Source: Streptomyces flaveolus (GTDB taxonomy: Bacteria; Actinomycetota; Actinomycetes; Streptomycetales; Streptomycetaceae). From it: a stretch of 64,000 bases of DNA. Below, one piece after another: positions 9,249 to 16,510 of the stretch (the stretch's first letter is position 1; each line of letters begins with the position of its first letter). The position numbers and the translations under genes are program-made. The notes under the pieces were generated by a model. It made no database searches. It saw only the letters and a program-made list of their open reading frames with translations, and was not told the DNA's origin. The stretch covers positions 384,758 through 448,757 of the forward strand of contig NZ_BMRV01000005.1 in assembly GCF_014648815.1 (NCBI RefSeq), read 5' to 3'.

Positions 9249-10421
9249 ATGCCCGACCGCGCCCCGCAGCCGGTGGACCGGCAACTGCCCACGGACGAGG
9301 CACGGGATCTGATCTCGCTCGTCCGTGACATCGCGCAGCGTGAGATCGCCCCGAGCGCGGCCGAGGAGGAGGACGCCGGACGCTTCCCGCGCGAGGTCTT
9401 CACCCTGCTCTCCGACTCCGGACTGCTCGGCCTGCCCTACGACGCCGAGTACGGCGGCGGCGAGCAGCCCTACGAGGTCTACCTCCAGGTCCTCGAGGAA
9501 CTCGCCGCGGCCCGGCTCACCGTCGGCCTGGGCGTCAGCGTGCACACCCTCGCCTCCTACGCGCTCGCCGCCTACGGCACCAAGGAGCAGCAGGTCGAGC
9601 ACCTGCCCGCGATGCTCGGCGGCGGACTGCTCGGCGCCTACTGCCTCTCCGAACCCGCCTCCGGCTCGGACGCCGCCTCCCTGCGCACCAAGGCCGTGCG
9701 GGACGGGGACGACTGGGTGATCACCGGGACCAAGGCGTGGATCACGCACGGCGGGATCGCCGACTTCTACACCGTCATGGCACGCACGGGCGTGGAGGGC
9801 CCGCGCGGCATCACCGCCTTCCTGGTCCCCGGCGACGCCGACGGGCTGAGCGCCGCGGCGCCGGAGAAGAAGATGGGCCTCAAAGGCTCGCCCACCGCAC
9901 AGGTCCACCTCGACGGCGTGCGGGTCCCCGACGCCCGGCGTCTCGGGGAGGAGGGGCAGGGCTTCGCGATCGCCCTGTCCGCGCTCGACTCCGGACGGCT
10001 CGGCATCGCCGCCTGTGCGATCGGCGTGGCCCAGGCGGCATTGGACGAGGCGGTGTCCTACGCGGCCGAGCGACGGCAGTTCGGCAAGCCGATCTCCGAC
10101 TTCCAGGGGCTGCGCTTCATGCTCGCCGACATGGCCACCCAGATCGAGGCGGGCCGCGCGCTGTATCTGACGGCTGCGCGGCTGCGCGACGCGGGACTGC
10201 CGTTCGCCAAGCAGGCCGCCATGGCCAAGCTGTACTGCACCGACACGGCGATGCGGGTGACCACCGACGCCGTGCAGGTCCTCGGCGGCTACGGCTACAC
10301 CGCGGACTTCCCGGCCGAGCGCTACATGCGCGAGGCGAAGGTCCTGCAGATCGTCGAGGGCACCAACCAGATCCAGCGGATGGTCATCGCCCGTCACCTC
10401 GCGGGTCCCGAGGGACGCTGA
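9249..10421 (+). CDS. Acyl-CoA dehydrogenase, 390 aa
   Basis: Full-length flavoprotein with the usual three-part fold. An N-terminal helical domain is followed by the beta domain with the FAD/substrate motif CLSEPASGSDAASL and WITHGG. The C-terminal helical domain carries the signature FGKPISDFQGLRFMLADMAT, and QVLGGYGYTADFPAERYMREAK with IVEGTNQIQRMVIARHL at the end. In this family the catalytic Glu lies in the IVEGTNQIQ loop. I chose the ATG at 9249, preceded by GGGAGGAG at an 8-base spacing, over the in-frame GTG at 9222. It should oxidise acyl-CoA to enoyl-CoA with electrons passed to ETF; chain length cannot be read from the sequence. Confidence 0.93.
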   Translation: MPDRAPQPVDRQLPTDEARDLISLVRDIAQREIAPSAAEEEDAGRFPREVFTLLSDSGLLGLPYDAEYGGGEQPYEVYLQVLEELAAARLTVGLGVSVHTLASYALAAYGTKEQQVEHLPAMLGGGLLGAYCLSEPASGSDAASLRTKAVRDGDDWVITGTKAWITHGGIADFYTVMARTGVEGPRGITAFLVPGDADGLSAAAPEKKMGLKGSPTAQVHLDGVRVPDARRLGEEGQGFAIALSALDSGRLGIAACAIGVAQAALDEAVSYAAERRQFGKPISDFQGLRFMLADMATQIEAGRALYLTAARLRDAGLPFAKQAAMAKLYCTDTAMRVTTDAVQVLGGYGYTADFPAERYMREAKVLQIVEGTNQIQRMVIARHLAGPEGR

Positions 10422-10665
10422 AGGTGCCGGTGACGCTGAAGTCACCGGTCGCGACGACATCGCCGAGCCCGCGCGGGGGCTCGGCGAGCCTGACCCACTC
10501 CGGGTCGTGGCGCCCCGGCAGGGTACGTCCGCGGTCGGCCCAGGTCCGCATCAACTCGCGGTAGATCGGCGGGTCCGGGGGTTGCGGAGCCGGCGGAACC
10601 GGTCCCGTCGGTACCGGCACGAACACGCGGCGCCGGCTCCCGGTCGCCGAGTACGTGGGAGTCAT
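10384..10665 (-). CDS. Possible small Streptomyces protein, about 93 aa, overlapping the acyl-CoA dehydrogenase 3' end
   Basis: The segment PPDPPIYRELMRTWADRGRTLPGRHDPEWVRLAEPP looks like a genuine coding motif, in contrast with its Arg/Ala-rich shadow frames. Start codon is uncertain: ATG 10665, or GTG 10626 or 10620. The stop lies 38 bases inside the acyl-CoA dehydrogenase gene on the other strand, and a hairpin (10461-10486) falls within it, both of which weaken the case. No function can be proposed. Confidence 0.35.
   Translation of the reverse strand: MTPTYSATGSRRRVFVPVPTGPVPPAPQPPDPPIYRELMRTWADRGRTLPGRHDPEWVRLAEPPRGLGDVVATGDFSVTGTFSVPRDPRGDGR
10461..10486 (+). terminator. Hairpin terminator after the acyl-CoA dehydrogenase gene
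   Basis: 10-bp perfect stem CGCCGAGCCC / GGGCTCGGCG with a 6-base loop, 40 bases after the stop at 10421. Confidence 0.6.
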
Positions 10666-10851
10666 ACCAGGGCAACGCGGCGAAGCGCGGACAGTCACCG
10701 GCCCGCGGAATCGGGCGTGCGTTCACGGGGTCCGCCGCGCCTCGTGCGGGACGTCGTGGCACACCTGCCCGCGCCACGGCGGCCTGCGAGCCGTGGCGCG
10801 GAAGTCCGTGCGGGGAGCGGCGGCCCCGGGTGTGTCCGGGGACGCGGTCGC

Positions 10852-11289
10852 TCAGGCGGCCTCGCGCCGCATCGTCGGCACGCGCATCGGGCGCGAGCCC
10901 GGACCGCCGACGTGGGAGAAGGGCTGGGTCCGCCAGTCGAGGCCGTGCGGCAGCGTCAACAGCAGGGCGGTGTCCTGCTCGTGGGGCTGGAACGACTCGT
11001 CCGCGGGACGCGCGTCGGTGGCCCTGCGGCCGGTGCCCGCGCAGACGGTCAGACCGAACGGGTTCCACGGCGAGGCGCACAGCGCGTGCTCCGGCAACAC
11101 CTCCTCGTCCGCCAGCAGGGCGATGGCCTGCGCGCAGTCCGGGCAGATCACCCGGTACATCTCGAAGGTGTCGTAGGTGTCGAGCTCCTCGTCGTCGAAG
11201 ACGTCGGGATCGACGCCCTCCGGCACGGATTCGACGACGGGCTGCTGCCGCTTGGGCGCGGTACGACCAGGGCGCTTAAGACTCTGCAT
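10852..11289 (-). CDS. Conserved hypothetical protein with a CPDC-type motif, 145 aa
   Basis: ATG start at 11289. The protein is acidic in the first third (GVDPDVFDDEELDTYDTFEMY), then has VICPDCAQAIALLADEEVLPEHALCASPW, where three cysteines (CPDC plus a later Cys) and a His could bind a metal; a fourth Cys follows in LTVCAG. The C-terminal third contains LLLTLPHGLDWRTQPFSHVGGPGSRP. I do not recognise a characterised family. It stands alone on the minus strand, divergent from the Lrp regulator gene at 11556, with 266 bases between them. Confidence 0.75.
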   Translation of the reverse strand: MQSLKRPGRTAPKRQQPVVESVPEGVDPDVFDDEELDTYDTFEMYRVICPDCAQAIALLADEEVLPEHALCASPWNPFGLTVCAGTGRRATDARPADESFQPHEQDTALLLTLPHGLDWRTQPFSHVGGPGSRPMRVPTMRREAA

Positions 11290-11555
11290 GGGATTCTCCC
11301 CCTCGGGCTGGGCCGTGACGGCACTGCGGCCTCGACCACAGCAAGCACTTCCCGTCCCCCCTCCCGGGTAATCACGAGAACATCACGGAGACGGGCCGGG
11401 GGGTGTGGTGTTGGTCACACGCCGCTCGCGGGTGCCCGGTGCGGTGGTTTTGTCCCCGCCGTGCCGCCCCCCGACCCCCGCCCGCATCACGAACGGGCAT
11501 GACCTGGGCTGCTCGGGTATCCGTGGAGATCAAGCGCACTGTAGGTTCTTGCGCC

Positions 11556-11996
11556 ATGGAGGAGCTGGACCGACAGATCGTGCAGCTGCTCGTCAAGGAC
11601 GGGCGGATGAGCTACACAGACCTGGGCAAGGCCACGGGCCTGTCCACGTCGGCCGTGCACCAGCGGGTGCGGCGGCTGGAACAGCGTGGCGTCATCCGCG
11701 GGTACGCCGCGGTCGTCGACCCGGAGGCCGTCGGGCTGCCGATGACCGCCTTCATCTCCGTGAAACCGTTCGACCCCAGCGCGCCCGACGACATCGCCGA
11801 CCGGCTGGCCGGGGTCCCCGAGATCGAGGCCTGCCACAGCGTGGCGGGCGACGAGAACTACATCCTCAAGGTGCGCGTGGCCACCCCGCACGAGCTGGAG
11901 GAGCTGCTCGCCCGGCTGCGTTCCCTGGCCGGCGTGTCGACCCGCACCACCGTGGTCCTCTCGACGCCCTACGAGGCGCGCCCGCCGCGGATCTGA
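11556..11996 (+). CDS. Lrp/AsnC family transcriptional regulator, 146 aa
   Basis: Standard length and plan. An N-terminal winged HTH at about residues 4-60 (LDRQIVQLLVKDGRMSYTDL ... LSTSAVHQRVRRLEQRGVIRGY) is followed by a RAM/AsnC ligand and oligomerisation domain (FISVKP ... IEACHSVAGDENYILKVRVAT) to residue 146. The ATG at 11556 has no clear Shine-Dalgarno; a -10-like TAGGTT at 11542-11547 suggests a leaderless transcript. Such proteins sense amino acids or related small molecules. The target may be the divergent 145-aa gene or the amidohydrolase 78 bases downstream. Effector unknown. Confidence 0.9.
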   Translation: MEELDRQIVQLLVKDGRMSYTDLGKATGLSTSAVHQRVRRLEQRGVIRGYAAVVDPEAVGLPMTAFISVKPFDPSAPDDIADRLAGVPEIEACHSVAGDENYILKVRVATPHELEELLARLRSLAGVSTRTTVVLSTPYEARPPRI

Positions 11997-12074
11997 CCCC
12001 ACCCGCACGCTCCGGCCCCGCGCGGCGCCGACCTGCGTGCGGACCGCCCGGCGCGAGGGGCGAGACTGGTGTCC

Positions 12075-13679
12075 ATGAGTGAGTCCACCACCCCGCCCGC
12101 CACCGTCCTGCTGCGCCGCGGCGAGGTCCACAGTCCCGCCGACCCCTTCGCGACGGCCATGGTCGTCGAACGCGGCCAGGTCGCCTGGGTCGGCTCCGAG
12201 GGCGCCGCGGACGCCTTCGCGGACGGCGTGGACGAGGTGATCGACCTGGACGGCGCGCTGGTCACCCCGGCGTTCACCGACGCACACGTGCACACCACGT
12301 CCACCGGCCTCGCCCTCACCGGCCTCGACCTGTCCGGCGCCCCCACCCGCGAGGCGGCCCTCGCCCTCGTCCGGGACTTCGCAGCGGCCCGCCCCGGCGA
12401 CCGGGTCCTGCTCGGCCACGGCTGGGACGCCTCCCGCTGGCCCGACGGCCTGCCCCCGACCCGCGCGGAACTGGACGAGGCCACCGGCGGCCGGCCCCTC
12501 TACCTCAGCCGTATCGACGTCCACTCCGCGGTCGTCACCACCGCGCTGCTCGACCTGGTCCCCGGCGACGTCGGCCGGAGCGACGGTCCGCTCACCGCCG
12601 ACGACCACCACGCCGCGCGCGCCACCGCGCTGGGTGCCATCACCTCCGCCCAGCGCACCGAGGCCCAGCGCGCCGCCCTCGCGCACGCCGCCTCCCTCGG
12701 GATCGGAACCGTTCACGAGTGCGCAGGCCCGCAGATCTCCTCCGAGGACGACCTCACCGGACTGCTGCGCCTCGCGGCCGAGGGCGACGGACCGCGTGTG
12801 GTCGGCTACTGGGCCGAACAGGACGTCGACAAGGCGAGGGAGCTGGGCGCGCTCGGCGCCGCGGGCGACCTCTTCGCCGACGGCGCCCTCGGCTCGCACA
12901 CCGCCTGCCTGCACGAGCCCTACGCCGACGCCGGCCACACCGGCACCGCCTACCTGGACGCCGCCGACGTCGCCGCCCACGTCGTCGCCTGCACCGAGGC
13001 GGGCCTCCAGGCGGGCTTCCACGCCATCGGCGACGCCGCCGTGACCGCCGTGGTGGAGGGCGTGCGCGCCGCCGCCGAGAAGGTCGGCCTCGCCCGCGTC
13101 CGCGCCGCCCGCCACCGCGTCGAGCACGCCGAGATGCTCACCCCGGAGACCGTCGCGGCCTTCGCCGAGCTCGGCCTGACCGCCTCCGTCCAGCCCGCCT
13201 TCGACGCGCTGTGGGGCGGCGAGGACGGCATGTACGCCCAGCGGCTGGGCGCCGAGCGGGCCCGCGCCCTCAACCCCTTCGCGGCCCTGCTGCGCGCCGG
13301 TGTCCCGCTCGCCTTCGGCTCCGACAGCCCGGTCACCCCCCTCGACCCGTGGGGCACCGTCCGGGCGGCCGCCTTCCACCGCACCCCGGAGCACCGCGTC
13401 TCCGTGCGCGCGGCCTTCAGGGCGCATACGCGCGGCGGCTGGCGGGCGATCGGCCGGGACGACGCGGGCGTCCTGGTGCCGGGAGCACCCGCGGACTACG
13501 CCGTCTGGCGCACCGGCGAGCTGGTGGTCCAGGCACCCGACGACCGGGTCGCGCGCTGGTCGACGGACCCGCGCTCCGGCACGCCCGGCCTGCCCGACCT
13601 CACCCCCGGCCGCGACCTGCCCGCCTGCCTGCGCACCGTGGTGGGCGGCCGGACGGTGTTCGTACGGCCGGGCGAGTGA
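12075..13679 (+). CDS. Amidohydrolase of the YtcJ/Amidohydro_3 type, 534 aa
   Basis: Metal-dependent hydrolase. The N-terminal composite-domain strand ends at VTPAFTDAHVHT (metal-binding HxH, near residues 70-80). GFHAIGDAAVT and YRVEHAEML-like RHRVEHAEMLTPE supply further His ligands, and the late motif AFGSDSPVTPLDPWGTV supplies the catalytic/metal Asp. The C-terminus (GVLVPGAPADYAVW) completes the composite domain. An in-frame GTG lies 6 bases upstream of the chosen ATG. Members act on cyclic amides, N-substituted formamides or similar; the substrate cannot be inferred. It follows the Lrp regulator on the same strand. A short hairpin lies 30 bases after its stop. Confidence 0.88.
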   Translation: MSESTTPPATVLLRRGEVHSPADPFATAMVVERGQVAWVGSEGAADAFADGVDEVIDLDGALVTPAFTDAHVHTTSTGLALTGLDLSGAPTREAALALVRDFAAARPGDRVLLGHGWDASRWPDGLPPTRAELDEATGGRPLYLSRIDVHSAVVTTALLDLVPGDVGRSDGPLTADDHHAARATALGAITSAQRTEAQRAALAHAASLGIGTVHECAGPQISSEDDLTGLLRLAAEGDGPRVVGYWAEQDVDKARELGALGAAGDLFADGALGSHTACLHEPYADAGHTGTAYLDAADVAAHVVACTEAGLQAGFHAIGDAAVTAVVEGVRAAAEKVGLARVRAARHRVEHAEMLTPETVAAFAELGLTASVQPAFDALWGGEDGMYAQRLGAERARALNPFAALLRAGVPLAFGSDSPVTPLDPWGTVRAAAFHRTPEHRVSVRAAFRAHTRGGWRAIGRDDAGVLVPGAPADYAVWRTGELVVQAPDDRVARWSTDPRSGTPGLPDLTPGRDLPACLRTVVGGRTVFVRPGE

Positions 13680-13708
13680 TCTCCACGGGCGACGGGGCGG
13701 TGATCTTC

Positions 13709-13728
13709 CGGCCGGCAGACACCGGCCG
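13709..13728 (+). terminator. Short hairpin after the amidohydrolase gene
   Basis: 7-bp stem CGGCCGG / CCGGCCG with a 6-base loop, 30 bases after the stop. Confidence 0.45.
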
Positions 13729-14204
13729 TCCGCCGCGCTGACCTGGGCATTGGTGCGAAAGCCGCAGGTCGAACGACTGTTGACAGGCGACGGCGGAGGG
13801 CCGGTAGGTTCGACGGAGTCCACCACCGGACGCCCGACCGGGAAACCTCCGCGCACTCGCCGCGGCGCCGCTGCGTCAGGGACGGTGTGCCGCACCGGCG
13901 CACCGCCACTGGGAGCCAGGCTCAGCGCTCGCGCCACGGCGGGGGAACGATACGGCCGGTCGGGAGGTGTGACCCGGGTGGGGCCCGGGCGCTCAGTAGA
14001 CAACGGCTTTCGGTCGACCCGCAGCCAGCGGGTCCCTGGTCGGCCCGAAGGGCGCCGGGCCCCCATCCGCCGAGGAAACGGTCCGAAACGCGCATCCCTA
14101 CCCCGGTTCCCGGGCGAGGACACCACCTTTCGCACGTCCTGTCACGTCATCGCAGGCCGCGGCCACTATGGTGGTCCTCTGCGTACGGACATGAAGGGGC
14201 AGCA
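13729..14204 (+). promoter_or_regulatory. Non-coding region upstream of ppm1 with two candidate promoters
   Basis: No convincing gene lies in these 476 bases; the open frames here are Arg/Gly/Pro-rich shadows. A perfect -35 TTGACA (13780-13785) is followed 19 bases later by TAGGTT (13805-13810), which would give a leader of nearly 390 bases. A second pair, TGTCAC ... CACTAT with an 18-base spacer at about 14140-14169, would give a leader of only 30 bases. The interval between them is GC-rich and can fold, but I recognise no riboswitch with confidence. Confidence 0.4.
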
Positions 14205-15110
14205 GTGAACGACGGCGACGGGACGCTCGCGGCAGCGGACCAAGGGAGGCGGTTCGGCCCCCTGGGCACGGCCCTGGTGATCATCCCGACCTACAACGAG
14301 GCGGAGAACATCAAGGCGATCGTCGGGCGTGTGCGCGAGGCGGTCCCCGAGGCACACGTTCTCGTGGCCGACGACAACAGTCCCGACGGCACCGGCAAGC
14401 TCGCCGACGAACTGGCCGCCGGGGACGACCACGTCCAGGTCCTGCACCGCAAGGGCAAGGAAGGGCTGGGGGCCGCCTACCTCGCCGGGTTCCGCTGGGG
14501 CCTGGAGCACGGGTACGGCGTGCTGGTCGAGATGGACGCCGACGGCTCCCACCAGCCCGAGGAGCTTCCCCGCCTGCTGACCGCGCTCAAGGGCGCCGAC
14601 CTGGTGCTCGGCTCCCGCTGGGTGCCCGGCGGCCGGGTGGTGAACTGGCCCAAGTCCCGCGAGTTCATCTCCCGCGGCGGCAGCATGTACTCGCGCCTGG
14701 CGCTCGACCTGCCGCTGCGCGACATCACGGGCGGCTACCGCGCCTTCCGCCGGGAAACCCTGGAGGGGCTCGGTCTGGACGAGGTCGCCTCCCAGGGCTA
14801 CTGCTTCCAGGTCGACCTGGCCCGCCGGGCGGTCAAGGCCGGCTACCACGTCGTCGAGGTGCCCATCACGTTCGTCGAGCGCGAACTCGGCGACTCGAAG
14901 ATGAGCCGCGACATCCTGGTGGAGGCCCTCTGGCGGGTCACCACGTGGGGCGTGGGGGAGCGGGTCGGCAAGGTCCTGGGCCGCGACAAGCCCGCCGACA
15001 AGCCGGGCGACAGTCCCACCGACAAGCCGGGCGACAGTCCCACCGACAAGCCGGGCGACCAGGACGCCGCCGCACCGGCGCGGCCGGGCGCACCGGACGA
15101 GAAGGCCTGA
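14205..15110 (+). CDS. ppm1: Polyprenol-phosphate mannosyltransferase Ppm1 (GT2), 301 aa
   Basis: Family GT2 DPM1-type enzyme. It has the start LVIIPTYNEAENI, the nucleotide-binding VADDNSPDGTGK, and the DxD-bearing EMDADGSHQPEELP, followed by GSRWVPGGRVVNWP and DITGGYRAFRRE. It transfers mannose from GDP-Man to polyprenyl phosphate; the lipid donor feeds protein O-mannosylation (with Pmt) and other cell-envelope mannosylation. There is no fused Lnt domain, unlike mycobacterial Ppm1. GTG start at 14205 with AAGGGG 6 bases upstream. The last 55 residues are a Lys/Asp/Pro-rich tail made of exact tandem repeats (see repeat feature), probably disordered. The next gene, fxsA, follows after 46 bases. 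Confidence 0.92.
   Translation: MNDGDGTLAAADQGRRFGPLGTALVIIPTYNEAENIKAIVGRVREAVPEAHVLVADDNSPDGTGKLADELAAGDDHVQVLHRKGKEGLGAAYLAGFRWGLEHGYGVLVEMDADGSHQPEELPRLLTALKGADLVLGSRWVPGGRVVNWPKSREFISRGGSMYSRLALDLPLRDITGGYRAFRRETLEGLGLDEVASQGYCFQVDLARRAVKAGYHVVEVPITFVERELGDSKMSRDILVEALWRVTTWGVGERVGKVLGRDKPADKPGDSPTDKPGDSPTDKPGDQDAAAPARPGAPDEKA
14997..15059 (+). repeat. 24-bp tandem repeat in the ppm1 3' end (about 2.6 copies)
   Basis: Exact unit of 24 bases at 14997-15020 and 15021-15044, then a 15-base partial copy to 15059. It encodes DKPGDSPT twice and then DKPGD. The preceding DKPADKPGD is a related partial copy. Copy number probably varies between strains by slippage. Confidence 0.9.
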
Positions 15111-15156
15111 TCACCCCCTTATCCCGTGCTGAGCCGGGCCCAGGCACACTGGGGGT

Positions 15157-15729
15157 ATGACGACAGGCGCTCAGACCCCCAGGCCCTCCGCCCGGCCCCG
15201 GCGCTCCCGGCTGCGCACCTTCCTGCCGCTGGGCCTCGCCGCGTGGCTGGTGCTGGAGATCTGGCTGCTGACCGTGGTCGCGGGCGCGTCGAGCGGGTGG
15301 GTGGTCTTCCTGATCCTGGTCGCGGGCCTGCTGCTCGGCTCCGTGGTCATCAAGCGGGCCGGCCGCCGGGCCTTCCGTGATCTCACCGAGACGCTGCAAC
15401 AGCAGCAGCCCGGCGCGACGCCCACGCCCCGCGCGAACAGCGAGGGCAACGGGCTGACGATGCTGGGCGGCCTGCTCCTGATGATCCCCGGCATGATCTC
15501 GGACGCGCTGGGCCTGCTCCTCCTGCTGCCCCCGGTCCAGAAGGCCGTGAGCCGGTACACGCAGCGCACCGTCGAGCGCAAGCTCCGCGAGGCCGTCCCG
15601 GGCACCCTGGGCGACGCCTTCCGGCAGGCCCGCATGCACCACCCGGACGGCAAGGTCGTCCAGGGCGAGGTGATCCGGGACGAGCCGGGCGACGCCCCGC
15701 AGGACCCCCGCCCGCCGCTGACGCGCTGA
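15157..15729 (+). CDS. fxsA: FxsA family membrane protein, 190 aa
   Basis: Four hydrophobic segments: FLPLGLAAWLVLEIWLLTVV, WVVFLILVAGLLLGSVVI, the NGLTMLGGLLLMIPGMISDA motif, and LGLLLLLPPVQKAV. The GG-LL-IPG-xSD-G/A-LLLLLPP pattern is diagnostic of FxsA (E. coli protein affecting T7 exclusion by F). The C-terminal third is hydrophilic and cytoplasmic. It sits 46 bases after ppm1 and is probably co-transcribed. Function in actinomycetes is unknown. A large hairpin separates it from convergent rbpA. Confidence 0.9.
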   Translation: MTTGAQTPRPSARPRRSRLRTFLPLGLAAWLVLEIWLLTVVAGASSGWVVFLILVAGLLLGSVVIKRAGRRAFRDLTETLQQQQPGATPTPRANSEGNGLTMLGGLLLMIPGMISDALGLLLLLPPVQKAVSRYTQRTVERKLREAVPGTLGDAFRQARMHHPDGKVVQGEVIRDEPGDAPQDPRPPLTR

Positions 15730-15772
15730 CGGAACCGCACCCCACCCCTGGCAAGAGGGGCACACAGCAAAG

Positions 15773-15810
15773 CGCGGGCGCCGTACGTGAAACCACGTAC
15801 GGCGCCCGCG
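15773..15810. terminator. Strong bidirectional hairpin between fxsA and rbpA
   Basis: Perfect 17-bp inverted repeat (CGCGGGCGCCGTACGTG and its complement) with a 4-base loop, located between convergent stop codons at 15729 and 15853. Almost certainly the shared terminator. Confidence 0.85.
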
Positions 15811-15852
15811 ATCGCTTGCGTCGCTGAAAGCTCGGCTCAGCCCCCGTGGGGA

Positions 15853-16227
15853 CTACGCACTCTTGCGGCTGTCCCGCGGATGCACCGCGATGTTCATCGC
15901 GCCGGAGCGCAGAACGGCCAGTCGCTCCTCGAGGACCTCTTCGAGTTCCTCGCGGGTGCGTCGCTCCATCAGCATGTCCCAGTGCGTACGCGCGGGCTTG
16001 GCCTTCTTCTCCTCAGGGCCGTCGCCATCCACCAGGAGTGCCTGGGCCCCGCAGACCTTGCACTCCCACTCCGGCGGGATCTCCGCCTCGACCGAGAAGG
16101 GCATCTCGAATCGATGCCCCTTCTCGCATGCGTACTCCACGGCCTGGCGCGGGGCCAGGTCGATGCCGCGGTCCGTCTCGTAGCTGGTCACCACGAGGCG
16201 CGTGCCGCGAAGAGCTCGCTCACTCAT
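15853..16227 (-). CDS. rbpA: RNA polymerase-binding protein RbpA, 124 aa
   Basis: Near-diagnostic sequence: MSERALRGTRLVVTSYETDRG at the N-terminus, a zinc-ribbon-like core with Cys in EYACEKGHRF and ECKVCGAQAL, and the C-terminal sigma-interacting region THWDMLMERRTREELEEVLEERL. RbpA binds RNA polymerase and group-1/2 sigma factors and stabilises the open complex; it is essential or nearly so in actinomycetes and confers basal rifampicin tolerance in Streptomyces. Length equals the usual 124 aa. Regulation can be read directly: a perfect sigma-R type promoter lies 62-87 bases upstream, matching the known thiol-stress control of rbpA. Confidence 0.97.
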   Translation of the reverse strand: MSERALRGTRLVVTSYETDRGIDLAPRQAVEYACEKGHRFEMPFSVEAEIPPEWECKVCGAQALLVDGDGPEEKKAKPARTHWDMLMERRTREELEEVLEERLAVLRSGAMNIAVHPRDSRKSA

Positions 16228-16288
16228 GAATCGTGCCTCCCGGGCTTGTCGCCCACAGGACAGGTGTCGCTGTCGTCGTCATCCGGTC

Positions 16289-16314
16289 AACGTCCGGGCG
16301 GCGGTAAAGATTCC
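16289..16314 (-). promoter_or_regulatory. Sigma-R (disulfide-stress) promoter of rbpA
   Basis: On the minus strand GGAAT (16314-16310) is followed after exactly 18 bases by GTT (16291-16289), the sigma-R consensus GGAAT-N18-GTT. The predicted start is about 55 bases upstream of the rbpA ATG. Family knowledge: rbpA is a sigma-R target in S. coelicolor. Confidence 0.8.
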
Positions 16315-16480
16315 CGTCCGGAGTCCCCGTTCCGGGCCCTGCGTCGCCGTCGCAGCCGCAGCCTTGTCACCCAGTGCAGTACCCGCCGACGTCCGGTTTG
16401 TCACCTCTGTTGCCAGATGCGACATAGCGTTTCGGCACCATTGACGCGCAGTAACGGTACGCCTGGCAGGCCAAACGCGT

Positions 16481-16510
16481 ACACTACAGCCCTTTCGTGT
16501 CGAGTGCTAA
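16481..16510 (-). promoter_or_regulatory. Possible second, housekeeping-type promoter upstream of rbpA
   Basis: Minus-strand TTAGCA (16510-16505) and TAGTGT (16486-16481) with an 18-base spacer. It overlaps the stop codon of the upstream MFS gene and would give a leader of about 250 bases. Weak -35 match. Confidence 0.3.

Noticed and set aside
13811..13990. Possible cobalamin or c-di-AMP riboswitch (GCCACTGGGAGCCAGG and GGCGGGGGAAC)
   Set aside because: Only short fragments resemble the conserved boxes, their order and spacing do not match either class, and ppm1 is not an expected target.
13300..14208. Long plus-strand frame spanning the amidohydrolase end and the ppm1 leader
   Set aside because: Starts inside a real gene in another frame and has low-complexity Arg/Pro/Ala content.
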